A stretch of DNA of 64,000 nt. Origin: Cellulomonas sp. Leaf334. GTDB taxonomy: Bacteria > Actinomycetota > Actinomycetes > Actinomycetales > Cellulomonadaceae. Each line of letters opens with the position of its first letter. Position 1 is the stretch's first letter. The stretch lies in assembly GCF_001424195.1 (NCBI RefSeq), contig NZ_LMOO01000001.1:124001-188000 (forward strand). The letters run 5' to 3'. This document shows, one piece after another, positions 32,960 to 42,092 of the stretch. Position numbers and translations under genes: made by a program. The notes beneath the pieces were generated by a model. It ran no database searches. It had not been told where the DNA came from and worked only from the letters and a program-made list of their open reading frames with translations.

Positions 32960-33726
32960 GTGATCGTCCCCAGGTCGCGGTAGTCGGCCAGCACGGTGTC
33001 ACCGGGGTGCACCCAGACCGGACGGGTGAACGAGCCCGCGAGGACGAGCTCGCCGGCCTCGAGGCGGTCGCCGTGCTGGGCCAGCTTGTTCGCCAGCCAG
33101 GCGACACCCCGGGCGGGGTGGTCGAGCACGGCGGCTGCGACGCCGGACTCCTCGATCGTGTCGTTGCGGTACAGCAGCGCGGCGACCCAGCGCAGGTCGA
33201 CGTCGTCGGGCGCGACGGGCGTGTCGCCGAGGACCATGGCACCCATCGCCGCGTTGTCGCTGATGGTGTCGACGATCGTGCGCCCCTCGAGCGCGATGCG
33301 GGATGACAGGATCTCCAGGGCGGGCACCACGTGCTCGGTGGCGCGCAGGACGTCCGCGAGGGTGGCGTCGGGACCGTCGACGGGTTCGGCCAGCCGGAAG
33401 GCGAGCTCGACCTCGATGCGGACGTTGGAGAACCGGCCGTGCTCGATCACCGAGCCGCTCGGGTAGACCATGTCGGCGAAGATCGCGCCGTAGTCCGGCT
33501 CGTCGATGCCGGTCGCGACCTGCATGACCTTCGACGTCAGGCCGATCTTGCGGCCGACGTGCTGCCGACCGGCCTCCACGCCCCGGCGTCGCCACTCGCG
33601 CTGCACCGCGTACGCGTCCTCGACGGTCATGCCTGGGTGGCGCGCGGTCAGGAGCGGCACGGTCGTCCGGTCGCGCTCTGCACCGGCGAGCTCGTCGGCG
33701 ATGGCGGTCAGCGTCTCGGGTCTCAC
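32944..33726 (-). CDS. hpaH: 2-oxo-hept-4-ene-1,7-dioate hydratase (HpaH)
   Basis: A 260-residue hydratase of the fumarylacetoacetase-fold HpaH/MhpD group, adding water to the dienoate ring-cleavage product before aldol cleavage. Seen here are YAVQREWRRRGVEAGRQHVG, RKIGLTSKVMQVATGIDEPD, the metal site EVELAFRLAEPV and the C-terminal VLAGSFTRPVWVHPGDTVLA. The GTG start at 33726 overlaps the dioxygenase stop by four bases. Order and overlap with hpaD and hpaI fit a single catabolic operon. Confidence 0.93.
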   Translation of the reverse strand: MRPETLTAIADELAGAERDRTTVPLLTARHPGMTVEDAYAVQREWRRRGVEAGRQHVGRKIGLTSKVMQVATGIDEPDYGAIFADMVYPSGSVIEHGRFSNVRIEVELAFRLAEPVDGPDATLADVLRATEHVVPALEILSSRIALEGRTIVDTISDNAAMGAMVLGDTPVAPDDVDLRWVAALLYRNDTIEESGVAAAVLDHPARGVAWLANKLAQHGDRLEAGELVLAGSFTRPVWVHPGDTVLADYRDLGTITCRFT

Positions 33727-34880
33727 AGCTGGTGCCCCAGCTTGTACTCGCCCTGCTTCCAGCTCGGGAGCTCCTCGGGGTCGTCGCCCTTGCGGGTGTA
33801 GGAGAACCCGTCGGCCCCGATGGTGACCTCCATCTCGCTGGTGTCCGTGCGCGCGACCACCGGCTGCGGGACGCCGTCGAGGTCGAGCACCAGGGACGCC
33901 TCGGTGTACCAGGACGGGACCACCGGGTTGCCCCACCAGTCACGACGCTGGTTGTCGTGCACGTCCCACGTGACGACGGGGTTGTCGGGGTCGCCGGTGT
34001 AGTAGTCCTGCGTGTAGATCTCGATGCGGTGCCCGTCGGGGTCGCGCAGGTACAGGTAGAACGCGTTGGACACCCCGTGGCGGCCGGGCCCGCGCTCGAT
34101 GCAGTCGGACCGCCGCAGTGCGCCGAGCTTGTCGCAGATGGCCAGGATGTTGTGCTTCTCGTGGGTCGCGAACGCGACGTGGTGCAGACGTGGGCCGTTG
34201 CCGCCCGTCATCGCGGTGTCGTGGACGGTGGGCTTGCGGCGCATCCACGCGGCGTAGGTGGTGCCGGCCTCGTCCTGGATGTCCTCGGTCACCCGGAACC
34301 CGAGGTCCTCCAGGTGCGCCACCGCCCGGGGCACGTCGGGGGTGACCTGGTTGAAGTGGTCGAGGCGCACGAGCGTGCCCGGGGAGTGCAGGTCGTAGCG
34401 CCACGCGAGCCTTTCGACGTGCTGGACGTCGTGGAAGAACTCGTAGGGGAACCCGAGCGGGTCCACGACGCGCACCGAGTCGCCGACGCCCGTCGCGAAG
34501 CCGTCCGCCCGCCGTTCGACGCGGCACCCGAGCTCGCCGTAGAAGGCGACCGCCCTGTCGAGGTCCGCGGGGGAGCGGACCCGGAAGGAGAGCGCGGCGA
34601 CCGCGGCCACGGGGCCTGTGCGCAGGACGAGGTTGTGGTGGATGAACTCCTCGAAGCTGCGCAGGTAGACGGTCTCCTCGTCCTCCTCGGTGACGACGAG
34701 GCCCAGCACGTCGACGTAGAAGTTCCGCGATGCCGCGAGGTCGGTGACGACGAGCTCTATGGAGGCGGCCCGCAGGATGTCCGGCGGAGGGCTCGACGGC
34801 GTCGGGACGGGGTCGGCGGCGTGGATGGGGTCCTCGTCGGTCACGACGGGCTCCGGCCCGCCGGGGGTGATCGCGCTCAC
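33723..34880 (-). CDS. hpaD: 3,4-dihydroxyphenylacetate 2,3-dioxygenase (extradiol, HpaD-type)
   Basis: A 385-residue type I extradiol dioxygenase that opens the homoprotocatechuate ring. It closely resembles the Fe- or Mn-dependent enzymes of Brevibacterium and Arthrobacter. Two glyoxalase-fold domains are visible, with metal ligands His175 (LDHFNQV), His234 (RLHHVAFATHEKHN) and Glu287 (HRIEIYTQDYYTGDPDN). The lid segment RRDWWGNPVVPSWYTEAS is also present. About 35 extra Pro-rich residues precede the usual start. It is directly downstream of hpaE with a one-base gap. Confidence 0.96.
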   Translation of the reverse strand: MSAITPGGPEPVVTDEDPIHAADPVPTPSSPPPDILRAASIELVVTDLAASRNFYVDVLGLVVTEEDEETVYLRSFEEFIHHNLVLRTGPVAAVAALSFRVRSPADLDRAVAFYGELGCRVERRADGFATGVGDSVRVVDPLGFPYEFFHDVQHVERLAWRYDLHSPGTLVRLDHFNQVTPDVPRAVAHLEDLGFRVTEDIQDEAGTTYAAWMRRKPTVHDTAMTGGNGPRLHHVAFATHEKHNILAICDKLGALRRSDCIERGPGRHGVSNAFYLYLRDPDGHRIEIYTQDYYTGDPDNPVVTWDVHDNQRRDWWGNPVVPSWYTEASLVLDLDGVPQPVVARTDTSEMEVTIGADGFSYTRKGDDPEELPSWKQGEYKLGHQL

Positions 34881-34881
34881 G

Positions 34882-36375
34882 TCAGACTCCCTTGCCGAAC
34901 GTCGGGTGGTGCGCGTCGCCGAGCGTGACGTGCACGGCCTGCTGGTGCGTGTAGAAGTCGATCGAGCGGTACCCGCCCTCGTGGCCGAGGCCGGAGGCCT
35001 TGACGCCGCCGAACGGGGTGCGCAGGTCGCGGACGTTGTTGCTGTTCAGCCACACCATGCCCGCGTCGACGGCCTGCGCGAAGGTGTGCGCTCGCTTGAG
35101 GTCGTTGGTCCACACGTAGGCCGCTAGCCCGTACCTCACACCGTTGGCGAGTGCGAGCGCCTCCTCGTCGGTGTCGAACGGGGTGATCGCGACCACCGGC
35201 CCGAAGATCTCCTCCTGGAAGATCCGGGCGTCGGACGGGACGTCGGCGAACACGGTGGGGGCCACGTAGTTGCCGGTCGGGAACCCCTCGGGACGCCCGC
35301 CTCCCGCGACGAGCCGACCCTCGGCCTTGCCGAGCTCGATGTAGCCCATGACCTTCTCGTAGTGCTCCGGGTGCACGAGCGCGCCGACCTCGGTGCCGGG
35401 CTCGTGCGGGGGGCCGACGACGACCCGCTGCGCCTGCGCGCCGTAGCGCAGGACGAACTCGTCGTAGATCTCGCGCTGCACGAGGATCCGGCTGCCCGCC
35501 GTGCAGCGTTCGCCGTTGAGCGAGAACACCCCGAAGATCGTCGCGTCGATCGCCGCGTCGAGGTCGGCGTCGGCGAACACCACGGCGGGGGACTTGCCCC
35601 CGAGCTCCATCGAGAGCCCCTTCAGGTGAGGCGCGGCGTTCGCGAAGATGAGCTGCCCGGTCCGGCTCTCGCCCGTGAACGAGATCAGCGGCACGTCCGG
35701 GTGCTTGACCAGCGCGTCGCCCGCCTGCTCACCGATGCCGTGGACGAGGTTGAACACGCCGACGGGCAGGCCGGCCTCCTCGAAGATCCCGGCCCACAGC
35801 GACGCCGACAGGGGCGTGAACTCCGCGGGCTTGAGCACGACGGTGTTCCCGGTGGCCAGCGCGGGGCCGAGCTTCCAGGACTCGAGCATGAACGGCGTGT
35901 TCCACGGCGTGATGAGGCCGGCGACGCCGATCGGCTTGCGGTTGACGTAGTTGAGCTGCCGGCCGGGCACCTTGAACGCGTCGTCGGTCTGGGCGACGAC
36001 GAGGTCCGCGAAGAACCGGAAGTTCTCTGCGGCGCGCCGCGCCTGGCCCAGGGCCTGCGTGATCGGCAGGCCCGAGTCGAAGCTCTCGAGCTCGGCGAGC
36101 CGGGCGTCGCGCGACTCGACGAGGTCGGCGACGCGGTGCAGGATCCGGGACCGTTCGCGCGGCAGCATCCGCGGCCACGGCCCCTCGTCGAACGCGCGCC
36201 GCGCCGCCGTGACGGCCCGGTCGACGTCCGCCGCCCTGCCCGCGGCGGCGTGCAGGTACGTCTCGTTCGAGACCGGGTCGAGGACCTCGAACGTCGCGCC
36301 GTCCGCGGAGTCGACGTGCTCGCCCCCGATGTAGTGCTGGAGGCGCTCGGGAAGGTCGGCTGGCATGCGGGTCAC
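34882..36375 (-). CDS. hpaE: 5-carboxymethyl-2-hydroxymuconate semialdehyde dehydrogenase (HpaE)
   Basis: A 497-residue NAD-dependent aldehyde dehydrogenase that oxidises the ring-fission semialdehyde. Catalytic residues are in place: Asn159 (PWNTPF), Glu257 (MELGGKSP) and Cys291 (GERCTAGSR), with the cofactor loop SFTGESRTG. Its position between the GntR regulator and the extradiol dioxygenase supports the specific name over a general ALDH. GTG 36375 overlaps the regulator stop (GTGA); an ATG nine bases later (36366) is the alternative start. It could also oxidise 4-hydroxyphenylacetaldehyde, which the ThDP enzyme of this operon might make. Confidence 0.93.
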   Translation of the reverse strand: MTRMPADLPERLQHYIGGEHVDSADGATFEVLDPVSNETYLHAAAGRAADVDRAVTAARRAFDEGPWPRMLPRERSRILHRVADLVESRDARLAELESFDSGLPITQALGQARRAAENFRFFADLVVAQTDDAFKVPGRQLNYVNRKPIGVAGLITPWNTPFMLESWKLGPALATGNTVVLKPAEFTPLSASLWAGIFEEAGLPVGVFNLVHGIGEQAGDALVKHPDVPLISFTGESRTGQLIFANAAPHLKGLSMELGGKSPAVVFADADLDAAIDATIFGVFSLNGERCTAGSRILVQREIYDEFVLRYGAQAQRVVVGPPHEPGTEVGALVHPEHYEKVMGYIELGKAEGRLVAGGGRPEGFPTGNYVAPTVFADVPSDARIFQEEIFGPVVAITPFDTDEEALALANGVRYGLAAYVWTNDLKRAHTFAQAVDAGMVWLNSNNVRDLRTPFGGVKASGLGHEGGYRSIDFYTHQQAVHVTLGDAHHPTFGKGV

Positions 36376-37052
36376 CTCTCGTCAGGGTGCTCGTGGCTCA
36401 GGTAGGCGGCGAGCGTGGCCGAGCGGTGCCCGCGGGCCGCGCGCTCGATGTCCGCCAGAGGTGCGCCGGCCTCGACGAGACCGAGGAGCGTCTCGTGCTC
36501 CCGGACCGACTCCTGCGCGCGGCCGGGCACGAAGCTGAACGTCGAGTCGCGCAGGTGACCCAGCCGGACCCACTCGGACTCGACGATCGCGAGCAGCCGC
36601 GGGTTCGGGCACGCGGCGAAGAGCACCGAGTGGAACTGCTGGTTCAACGACGTGAAGCGGCGGGGGTCGAAGTCGTCGAGCGACTCGACGAGGCGGGTGT
36701 TCAGCTCGTGCGCCTGCCGCAGGTCGTCGGCCGTGAGGTGCCGGGCCGCGAGCGCTGTGGCGGCACCCTCGAGGATGGCGAGCGTCTCCATGCTGTGCCG
36801 GTACTGGGAGTCGTCGATCATCGACACCCGTGCGCCGACGTTCCGCTCGAAGGTCACGAGCCCCTCGGCCTCGAGCCGACGGATCGCCTCGCGCACGGGC
36901 ACCACGCTCATGCCGAGGTCGTTCGCGACGGACGCGAGGACCAGGCGGTGCCCCGGCGCGAGCTCCTCGCCCGCGATCCGCTCCTTGAGCGAGTGGTAGG
37001 CGCGCTGCGACTTGCTCCGCGTCGCCGCGTCGGTCAGCGGGTCGCGCGCCAT
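36372..37052 (-). CDS. GntR-family (FCD) regulator of the catabolic operon
   Basis: A 226-residue GntR regulator. The N-terminal winged helix shows QRAYHSLKERIAGEELAPGH, VANDLGMSVVPVREAIRRLE and GLVTFERNVGARV. The C-terminal FCD ligand domain holds LAILEGAATALAARHLTADD, LNQQFHSVLFAACPNPRL and the His-rich VREHETLLGLVEAGAPL, matching the metal-binding site of FCD proteins. It sits inside the operon it likely controls; its ATG lies within the last 19 bases of the FAH-RraA fusion gene. The likely operator is the palindrome at 40222-40237. Confidence 0.92.
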   Translation of the reverse strand: MARDPLTDAATRSKSQRAYHSLKERIAGEELAPGHRLVLASVANDLGMSVVPVREAIRRLEAEGLVTFERNVGARVSMIDDSQYRHSMETLAILEGAATALAARHLTADDLRQAHELNTRLVESLDDFDPRRFTSLNQQFHSVLFAACPNPRLLAIVESEWVRLGHLRDSTFSFVPGRAQESVREHETLLGLVEAGAPLADIERAARGHRSATLAAYLSHEHPDER

Positions 37053-38494
37053 GCGTCGAACCTCGCTCTCCACCGGGCGTCCATCGGGAAGAGGCCGTCG
37101 ATCGGGTGCCCGGCGGCGACCTGCTGCGCGATCCAGCCGTCCTCCTCCTCCTGGGCGAGGGCGGCGTCGACGACCTCCTCGACCAGCCCCGGCGGGATGA
37201 CGACGACCCCGTCCCCGTCGCCGACGAGGACGTCCCCGGGCTCGACGGTCGTCCCCCCGCACGCGACGGCCACGTCGACGTCCCACGGCACGTGCAGGCG
37301 GCCGAGGACGGCGGGGTGCGCGCCGGCGGAGTAGACGGGGATGCCCACGGCGGCCACGGCGGCGTGGTCGCGGACACCGCCGTCGGTCACGATGCCGGCC
37401 GCGCCGCGGGCGTGGGCGCGCAGGGCGAGGATGTCGCCGAGCGTGCCGGACCCGGTCTCGCCGCGGGCCTCGATGACGATGACCTCGCCCTCGCCGACGG
37501 TGTCGAACGTGCGCTTCTGCGCGTTGTAGCCGCCGCCGTGGCGGGCGACGAGGTCCTCGCGGGCCGGCACGAACCGCAGCGTGCGGGCCGTGCCGACGAG
37601 CTTGGCGTCGGCGTGCACGGGCCGGACGCCGTCGATCGTCACCTGGTTGAGGCCACGTCTGCGCAGCTGCGCGCTCAGGGCGGCGACCGGGGTGCGCAGG
37701 AGCTTCTCCCGCAGCTCCGCCGAGAGCCGGGCGCCCGGTCGGACACCCCACGCCTCCGCGCGCTGGACGTCGTCGACGGCGGGCTGCGACCCGAGCGAGC
37801 CGTCGAACTCGTGCTCGCCCTGGACGACGGTCGTGACGAGCCTGCCCGACGTCGGCGCCCCGTGCGCACTGGGTGCGTCGACCTCGACCTCGACGACGTC
37901 GCCGGGGACGACGACGGAAGAGCCGGCGGGGGTGCCCGTGAGGATGACGTCGCCGGGTTCCAGCGTGAGGTGCTGGGAGAGGTCGGCGACGAGCCGGGGG
38001 AGCGTGAAGAGGAGGCCCGCGGTCGTGTCGTCCTGGCGCAGCTCGCCGTTGACCCAGGCGCGTACGCGCAGTGCACCCGGGTCGACCGTGCGGGCGTCGA
38101 GGAGTGCGGGTCCGACGGGCGTGAACCCGTCCCCGCCCTTGGAGCGGACGTTGGAGCCCTTGTCGTTGGCGCGCAGGTCGTACAGCCCGAGATCGTTCGC
38201 GGCCGTGACCCAGACGACGTGGTTCCACGCCTGCTCCAGGGGCACGCGCCGGGCCGGCCTGCCGATGACGAGCGCGATCTCGCCCTCGAACGCGAGCAGC
38301 TCGGTGCCGTGCGGCCGTTCGACCGTGCCGCCCGACGGTGCGACGGAGCTGGACGGCTTGAAGAAGTACGACGGGTGCGCGGGACGGCGGCCGCGCTGGT
38401 CGGCGCGCGAGGCGTAGCTGAGGTGGATCGCGACGATCTTTCCCGGCCGTCCGGGCAGGCCGGAGAACCTCGGGTCCGTGCTGTCGTCGGTCAT
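37034..38494 (-). CDS. hpaG: Fusion of a fumarylacetoacetate-hydrolase domain (HpaG-like) with an RraA-like domain
   Basis: A 486-residue two-domain enzyme. The N-terminal half is an FAH-fold decarboxylase/isomerase domain: GKIVAIHLSYASRADQRGRR, HPSYFFKPSSSV, LLAFEGEIALVIGRPARRV and the metal site GDVILTGTPAGS. The C-terminal half is RraA-like: GVRPVHADAKLVGTARTLRF, LGDILALRAHARGAAGIVTD and GGVRDHAAVAAVGIPVYSAG, a fold shared with HMG/CHA aldolase and oxaloacetate decarboxylase. In E. coli, HpaG joins two FAH domains; here the second is replaced by RraA. ATG 38494 has GGGAG upstream. No separate hpaF isomerase gene is nearby. Confidence 0.9.
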   Translation of the reverse strand: MTDDSTDPRFSGLPGRPGKIVAIHLSYASRADQRGRRPAHPSYFFKPSSSVAPSGGTVERPHGTELLAFEGEIALVIGRPARRVPLEQAWNHVVWVTAANDLGLYDLRANDKGSNVRSKGGDGFTPVGPALLDARTVDPGALRVRAWVNGELRQDDTTAGLLFTLPRLVADLSQHLTLEPGDVILTGTPAGSSVVVPGDVVEVEVDAPSAHGAPTSGRLVTTVVQGEHEFDGSLGSQPAVDDVQRAEAWGVRPGARLSAELREKLLRTPVAALSAQLRRRGLNQVTIDGVRPVHADAKLVGTARTLRFVPAREDLVARHGGGYNAQKRTFDTVGEGEVIVIEARGETGSGTLGDILALRAHARGAAGIVTDGGVRDHAAVAAVGIPVYSAGAHPAVLGRLHVPWDVDVAVACGGTTVEPGDVLVGDGDGVVVIPPGLVEEVVDAALAQEEEDGWIAQQVAAGHPIDGLFPMDARWRARFDAWRATR

Positions 38495-38526
38495 GAGCTC
38501 CCTCACAGTCGAAAGTCAGTCCGTGG

Positions 38527-40173
38527 TCAACCGCTCGCCCTCGAGATCTCCTCCCAGAACGGTGCGACGACGGTGCCGGAGACCCGCAGGTCGAGGAGCA
38601 GGAACGGGCGCTCGTCCGCCGGGCGGGTGCTCCACTCCCTCAGCACGTCGAGGTCCTCGACGGTCCGGACGGCCACTCCCTGCGCGCCGAGCGCGGTGGC
38701 GACGCCGGCGAAGTCGACGTCCGGGATGAGCATCGGCTCCTGCGCCAGTCCCTTGCGCCCGTAGAGGTGCATCTCCGCGCTGTACGCGCCGTCGTTCCAC
38801 ACGACCGCGATCCCGCGCCCGGCGGCGACCCGCACGGCCGACTCCAGGTCGGACAGGGCCATGAGCCCGCCGCCGTCGCCGGTCGTCAGGACCACGGTCG
38901 CCTCGGGGCGGGCGAGCGCCGCGCCCATCACGCTGGGGAAGCCGAGCCCGATCGCCTGGAACGCGGTGCCGACCATCACCATCCGGTCCGGCGAGGACAC
39001 CGGCCAGTACATGTTCGACCAGCCGAGGAAGTGCCCGCCGTCCGAGACGACCACGCGGTTCTCGGGCAGCAGCTCGGCGAGGCGCGCCGCGGCTGAGCGC
39101 GGGTCGAGCCGCCCGTCCGCGGCGGTCCCGTCCCCGGGTTCGTGCCGTCTCGCGGTCGACAGGTCGACCGACTCCCGCCACCCGCTGGGCACGACGTCCG
39201 AGAGCTCCTTGAGGATCGACTCCGCGACGACGCAGGCGTCTCCGCGCACGTACCCGCCCACGTGCGGGTGGGTCGCCGCGGGCGCGACGTCGACCTGGAA
39301 CACCCGGCACCCGGGCGCGAACAGCTCGCCGAACCGCATCGTGAACTGGTTGAGGGAGGCGCCGACGACCACCGCGACGTCGGCCTCGCGGACGAGCGCC
39401 ATCGCGCCCTCGGTCCCGAACCCACCGGCGACGCCCAGGTCGAACTCGCGGCGGGGGAAGATCCCGCGGCCGAGCGCCGTCGTCACGGTCAGCGCACCGG
39501 TCGCGTCGGCGACGGCCCCGAGCGCCTCGCCGGCGCCGGCCACCCAGGCGCCCCGGCCGGCGAGGAGCAACGGTCGGCGGGCGTTCGCGAGGGCGGCGGC
39601 GATGTCCCGCACGACGCCGTCGGCGAACGCCCCGCGGACGGCGAGCGGCGCGGGCAGCCGGGGGGCGGGCGTCTCGGGCACCGGGCCGGTGTCCAGGGTC
39701 GCGACGTCGTAGGGGATCGCGAGCACGGTGGGCACGCGGTAGGTCAGGGCGTGCTCGACGGCGATGACGGTCGTGGCGGCGGCGTCCGCGCGGCCCACGG
39801 TGTAGGTGCGGGCGCCGACGGCCGACGCCATCGCGATCTGGTCGACGTCCCACGGCCGGGGGCCTGACGTCGGCTCGTCGCCGACGACGAGCACGAGCGG
39901 CACGTGGGCCTGCACGGCCTCCGCGAGGGCGGTGAGGGTGTTGGTGAACCCGGCGCCGTAGGTCGTCGTGGCCGCGGCGAGCCTTCCTGAGGCGCGGTGG
40001 AACGCGTCGGCGGCGACGACGGCACCGGCCTCGTGCCGCACCGCGGTGAAGAGGGCGTCGGTCTGCCGTGTCAGCGCGTCGAGGAAGTACGCGTTGCCGT
40101 TGCCCATGACGCCGAAGACGTGGTCGACGTGAGCGGCGAGCGTGACCGCGACGTGCGCGGAGACCGTCGGCAT
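38527..40173 (-). CDS. Thiamine-diphosphate-dependent decarboxylase (acetolactate synthase-like fold)
   Basis: A 548-residue ThDP enzyme, first gene of the catabolic operon. The catalytic Glu48 sits in AVRHEAGAVVAADAF. The cofactor motif runs from GDGGG (from residue 432) to Asn460 in GIAVVWNDGAYS. The family includes acetolactate synthases, benzoylformate decarboxylases and phenyl/indolepyruvate decarboxylases. With a homoprotocatechuate operon and phenylalanine hydroxylase nearby, decarboxylation of 4-hydroxyphenylpyruvate or a benzoylformate is a sensible inference. The sequence alone does not settle the substrate. Confidence 0.88.
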   Translation of the reverse strand: MPTVSAHVAVTLAAHVDHVFGVMGNGNAYFLDALTRQTDALFTAVRHEAGAVVAADAFHRASGRLAAATTTYGAGFTNTLTALAEAVQAHVPLVLVVGDEPTSGPRPWDVDQIAMASAVGARTYTVGRADAAATTVIAVEHALTYRVPTVLAIPYDVATLDTGPVPETPAPRLPAPLAVRGAFADGVVRDIAAALANARRPLLLAGRGAWVAGAGEALGAVADATGALTVTTALGRGIFPRREFDLGVAGGFGTEGAMALVREADVAVVVGASLNQFTMRFGELFAPGCRVFQVDVAPAATHPHVGGYVRGDACVVAESILKELSDVVPSGWRESVDLSTARRHEPGDGTAADGRLDPRSAAARLAELLPENRVVVSDGGHFLGWSNMYWPVSSPDRMVMVGTAFQAIGLGFPSVMGAALARPEATVVLTTGDGGGLMALSDLESAVRVAAGRGIAVVWNDGAYSAEMHLYGRKGLAQEPMLIPDVDFAGVATALGAQGVAVRTVEDLDVLREWSTRPADERPFLLLDLRVSGTVVAPFWEEISRASG

Positions 40174-40274
40174 GGAAGGGGCCTCTCGGACCGGTTCGAC
40201 CGCGTCGTTGCGGCTCGGTAGGGATAATATACGATCCGCACCACCTCGACATCGGCGTCAGGGGAGTGGGTCCC
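40174..40274. promoter_or_regulatory. Divergent promoter region with a GntR-type palindrome
   Basis: Within these 101 bases the imperfect palindrome GGATAATATACGATCC (40222-40237) is the only AT-rich spot. Its core ATAATATACGAT fits the pattern of FCD-type GntR operators built on a TATAC centre, such as an ideal ATCGTATACGAT. It is centrally placed between the ThDP gene (minus) and the hydroxylase gene (plus), so one bound regulator could control both. TATATT/TATTAT on the minus strand could be a -10. Confidence 0.55.
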
Positions 40275-42092
40275 ATGCAGTTCCACCACCACGGGTACGT
40301 CTCCGGCGACCCGCGCGTCCAGCCCGCAGCGGGCGTCGGCATCGACCGGCCGGACGAGCTCCCGGACGAGGTCGACGTCCTCATCGTCGGCACCGGACCG
40401 GCGGGGATGATCGCGGCGGCGCAGCTGTCCCAGTTCCCCGACGTCACCACCCGGATCGTCGAACGTCGCGAGGGCCGGCTCCCGATCGGGCAGGCGGACG
40501 GCATCCAGGCACGCAGCGTCGAGACGTTCCAGGCGTTCGGGTTCGCCGGGCGGATCGCCGAGGAGGCCTACCGGATCACCGAGATGTGCTTCTGGCACCC
40601 GGACCCGGCCGACCCGTCGCGCATCGTCCGCGGCGAACGACCGGCCGACGATCCCGGCGGCATCAGCGAGTTCCCGCACCTCATCGTCAACCAGGCACGC
40701 GTGCTCGACTACTTCGCCGAGTACATGGCCAGCTCGCCCACCCGGATGGTGCCCGACTACGGATACGAGTTCGCGGGTCTGGTGCGGTCCGACGACCACG
40801 TCGACGTCACCCTCGTGCGAGCCGGGCAGCGCAGGGTCGTGCGAGCCAGGTACGTCCTGGGCGCGGACGGCGCTCGGAGCAAGGTCCGCACGGCGATCGG
40901 CTGCACGATGGAGGGCGACTCGGCGTTCCACGCGTGGGGCGTGATGGACGTCCTGGCCGTCACCGACTTCCCGGACATCCGGCTGAAGTGCGCGATCCAG
41001 TCCGGCACGGGCGGCAGCATCCTGCTCATCCCGCGCGAGGGCGGCCACCTGTTCCGCATGTACGTCGACCTCGGCGAGACCGATCCGGACGCCCACCACG
41101 ACGTCCGCAGCACGACGATCGAGCAGATCATCGCCAAGGCGAACGCGATCCTGCACCCGTACACGCTCGACGTGCGCGACGTCGCGTGGCACAGCGTGTA
41201 CGAGGTGGGGCACCGGCTGACCGACCGGTTCGACGACGTCACCGCCGAGGAGACGGGCATCCGCGCACCCCGGGTCTTCATCGCCGGGGACGCCTGCCAC
41301 ACCCACAGTGCCAAGGCCGGCCAGGGCATGAACGTCTCCATGCAGGACGGATTCAACCTCGCCTGGAAGCTCGGGTACGTGCTCACCGGCCGCAGCCCCG
41401 AGAGCCTGCTCGCCACGTACTCGGCCGAGCGTCAGGTGGTCGCGCAGAACCTCATCGACTTCGACAAGGAGTGGTCGTCGCTGATGGCGAAGACGCCGGA
41501 GGAGCTGGGGGACCCCGGCCGACTGGCCGACTTCTACGTGCAGACCACCGAGTTCCTGTTCGGGTTCATGACGCAGTACCCGCCGTCGATGGTCGTCGCG
41601 GAGGCGACCCACCAGTCGCTCGCGACGGGCTTCCCGGTCGGCAAGCGGTTCAAGTCCGTGCCCGTCGTCCGGGTCGCCGACGCGAACCCTCTGCACCTCG
41701 GCCACCAGCACCGCGCCGACGGCCGCTGGCGGGTCTACGCGTTCGCCGACCGTGCTGCGGCAGCCCTCACGCAGTGGGCTGAGTGGATGTCGACCTCACC
41801 CGACGCCCCCGCGCACGACGTCCTGGACCTCAAGGTCGTCTACCAGCAGCGGCATGTCGACGTGGACATCTCAGCCGTGCCGGAGCTCTTCCTGCCGCGC
41901 ACAGGCCCGTTCGAGCTCGTCGACTACGAGAACGTCTACGCGACGCACCCGGACGAGGACATCGTCGAGCTGCGCGGAGTCGACCGCGGCGGCTGCGTCG
42001 TCGTCGTCCGGCCCGACCAGTACGTCGCGGCGGTCCTGCCCTTCGACGCGACGGACGAGCTCGCCGCGTTCTTCCGGCAGCACCTCCTCTAG
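40275..42092 (+). CDS. FAD-dependent aromatic hydroxylase (MobA/phenol-hydroxylase type)
   Basis: A 605-residue flavoprotein hydroxylase. The dinucleotide-binding GTGPAGMIAAAQLS is at about residues 38-51, a DG motif appears in VLGADGARSKVR, and the flavin site is FIAGDACHTHSAKAGQGMN. A thioredoxin-like C-terminal domain follows, as in phenol and 3-hydroxybenzoate hydroxylases. The N-terminus MQFHHHGYVSGDPRVQPA recalls 3-hydroxybenzoate 4-hydroxylase. In this context it may hydroxylate a hydroxyphenylacetate to give homoprotocatechuate. GGGGAG precedes ATG 40275. Its stop overlaps that of the convergent phenylalanine hydroxylase in a shared CTAG. Confidence 0.9.
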   Translation: MQFHHHGYVSGDPRVQPAAGVGIDRPDELPDEVDVLIVGTGPAGMIAAAQLSQFPDVTTRIVERREGRLPIGQADGIQARSVETFQAFGFAGRIAEEAYRITEMCFWHPDPADPSRIVRGERPADDPGGISEFPHLIVNQARVLDYFAEYMASSPTRMVPDYGYEFAGLVRSDDHVDVTLVRAGQRRVVRARYVLGADGARSKVRTAIGCTMEGDSAFHAWGVMDVLAVTDFPDIRLKCAIQSGTGGSILLIPREGGHLFRMYVDLGETDPDAHHDVRSTTIEQIIAKANAILHPYTLDVRDVAWHSVYEVGHRLTDRFDDVTAEETGIRAPRVFIAGDACHTHSAKAGQGMNVSMQDGFNLAWKLGYVLTGRSPESLLATYSAERQVVAQNLIDFDKEWSSLMAKTPEELGDPGRLADFYVQTTEFLFGFMTQYPPSMVVAEATHQSLATGFPVGKRFKSVPVVRVADANPLHLGHQHRADGRWRVYAFADRAAAALTQWAEWMSTSPDAPAHDVLDLKVVYQQRHVDVDISAVPELFLPRTGPFELVDYENVYATHPDEDIVELRGVDRGGCVVVVRPDQYVAAVLPFDATDELAAFFRQHLL

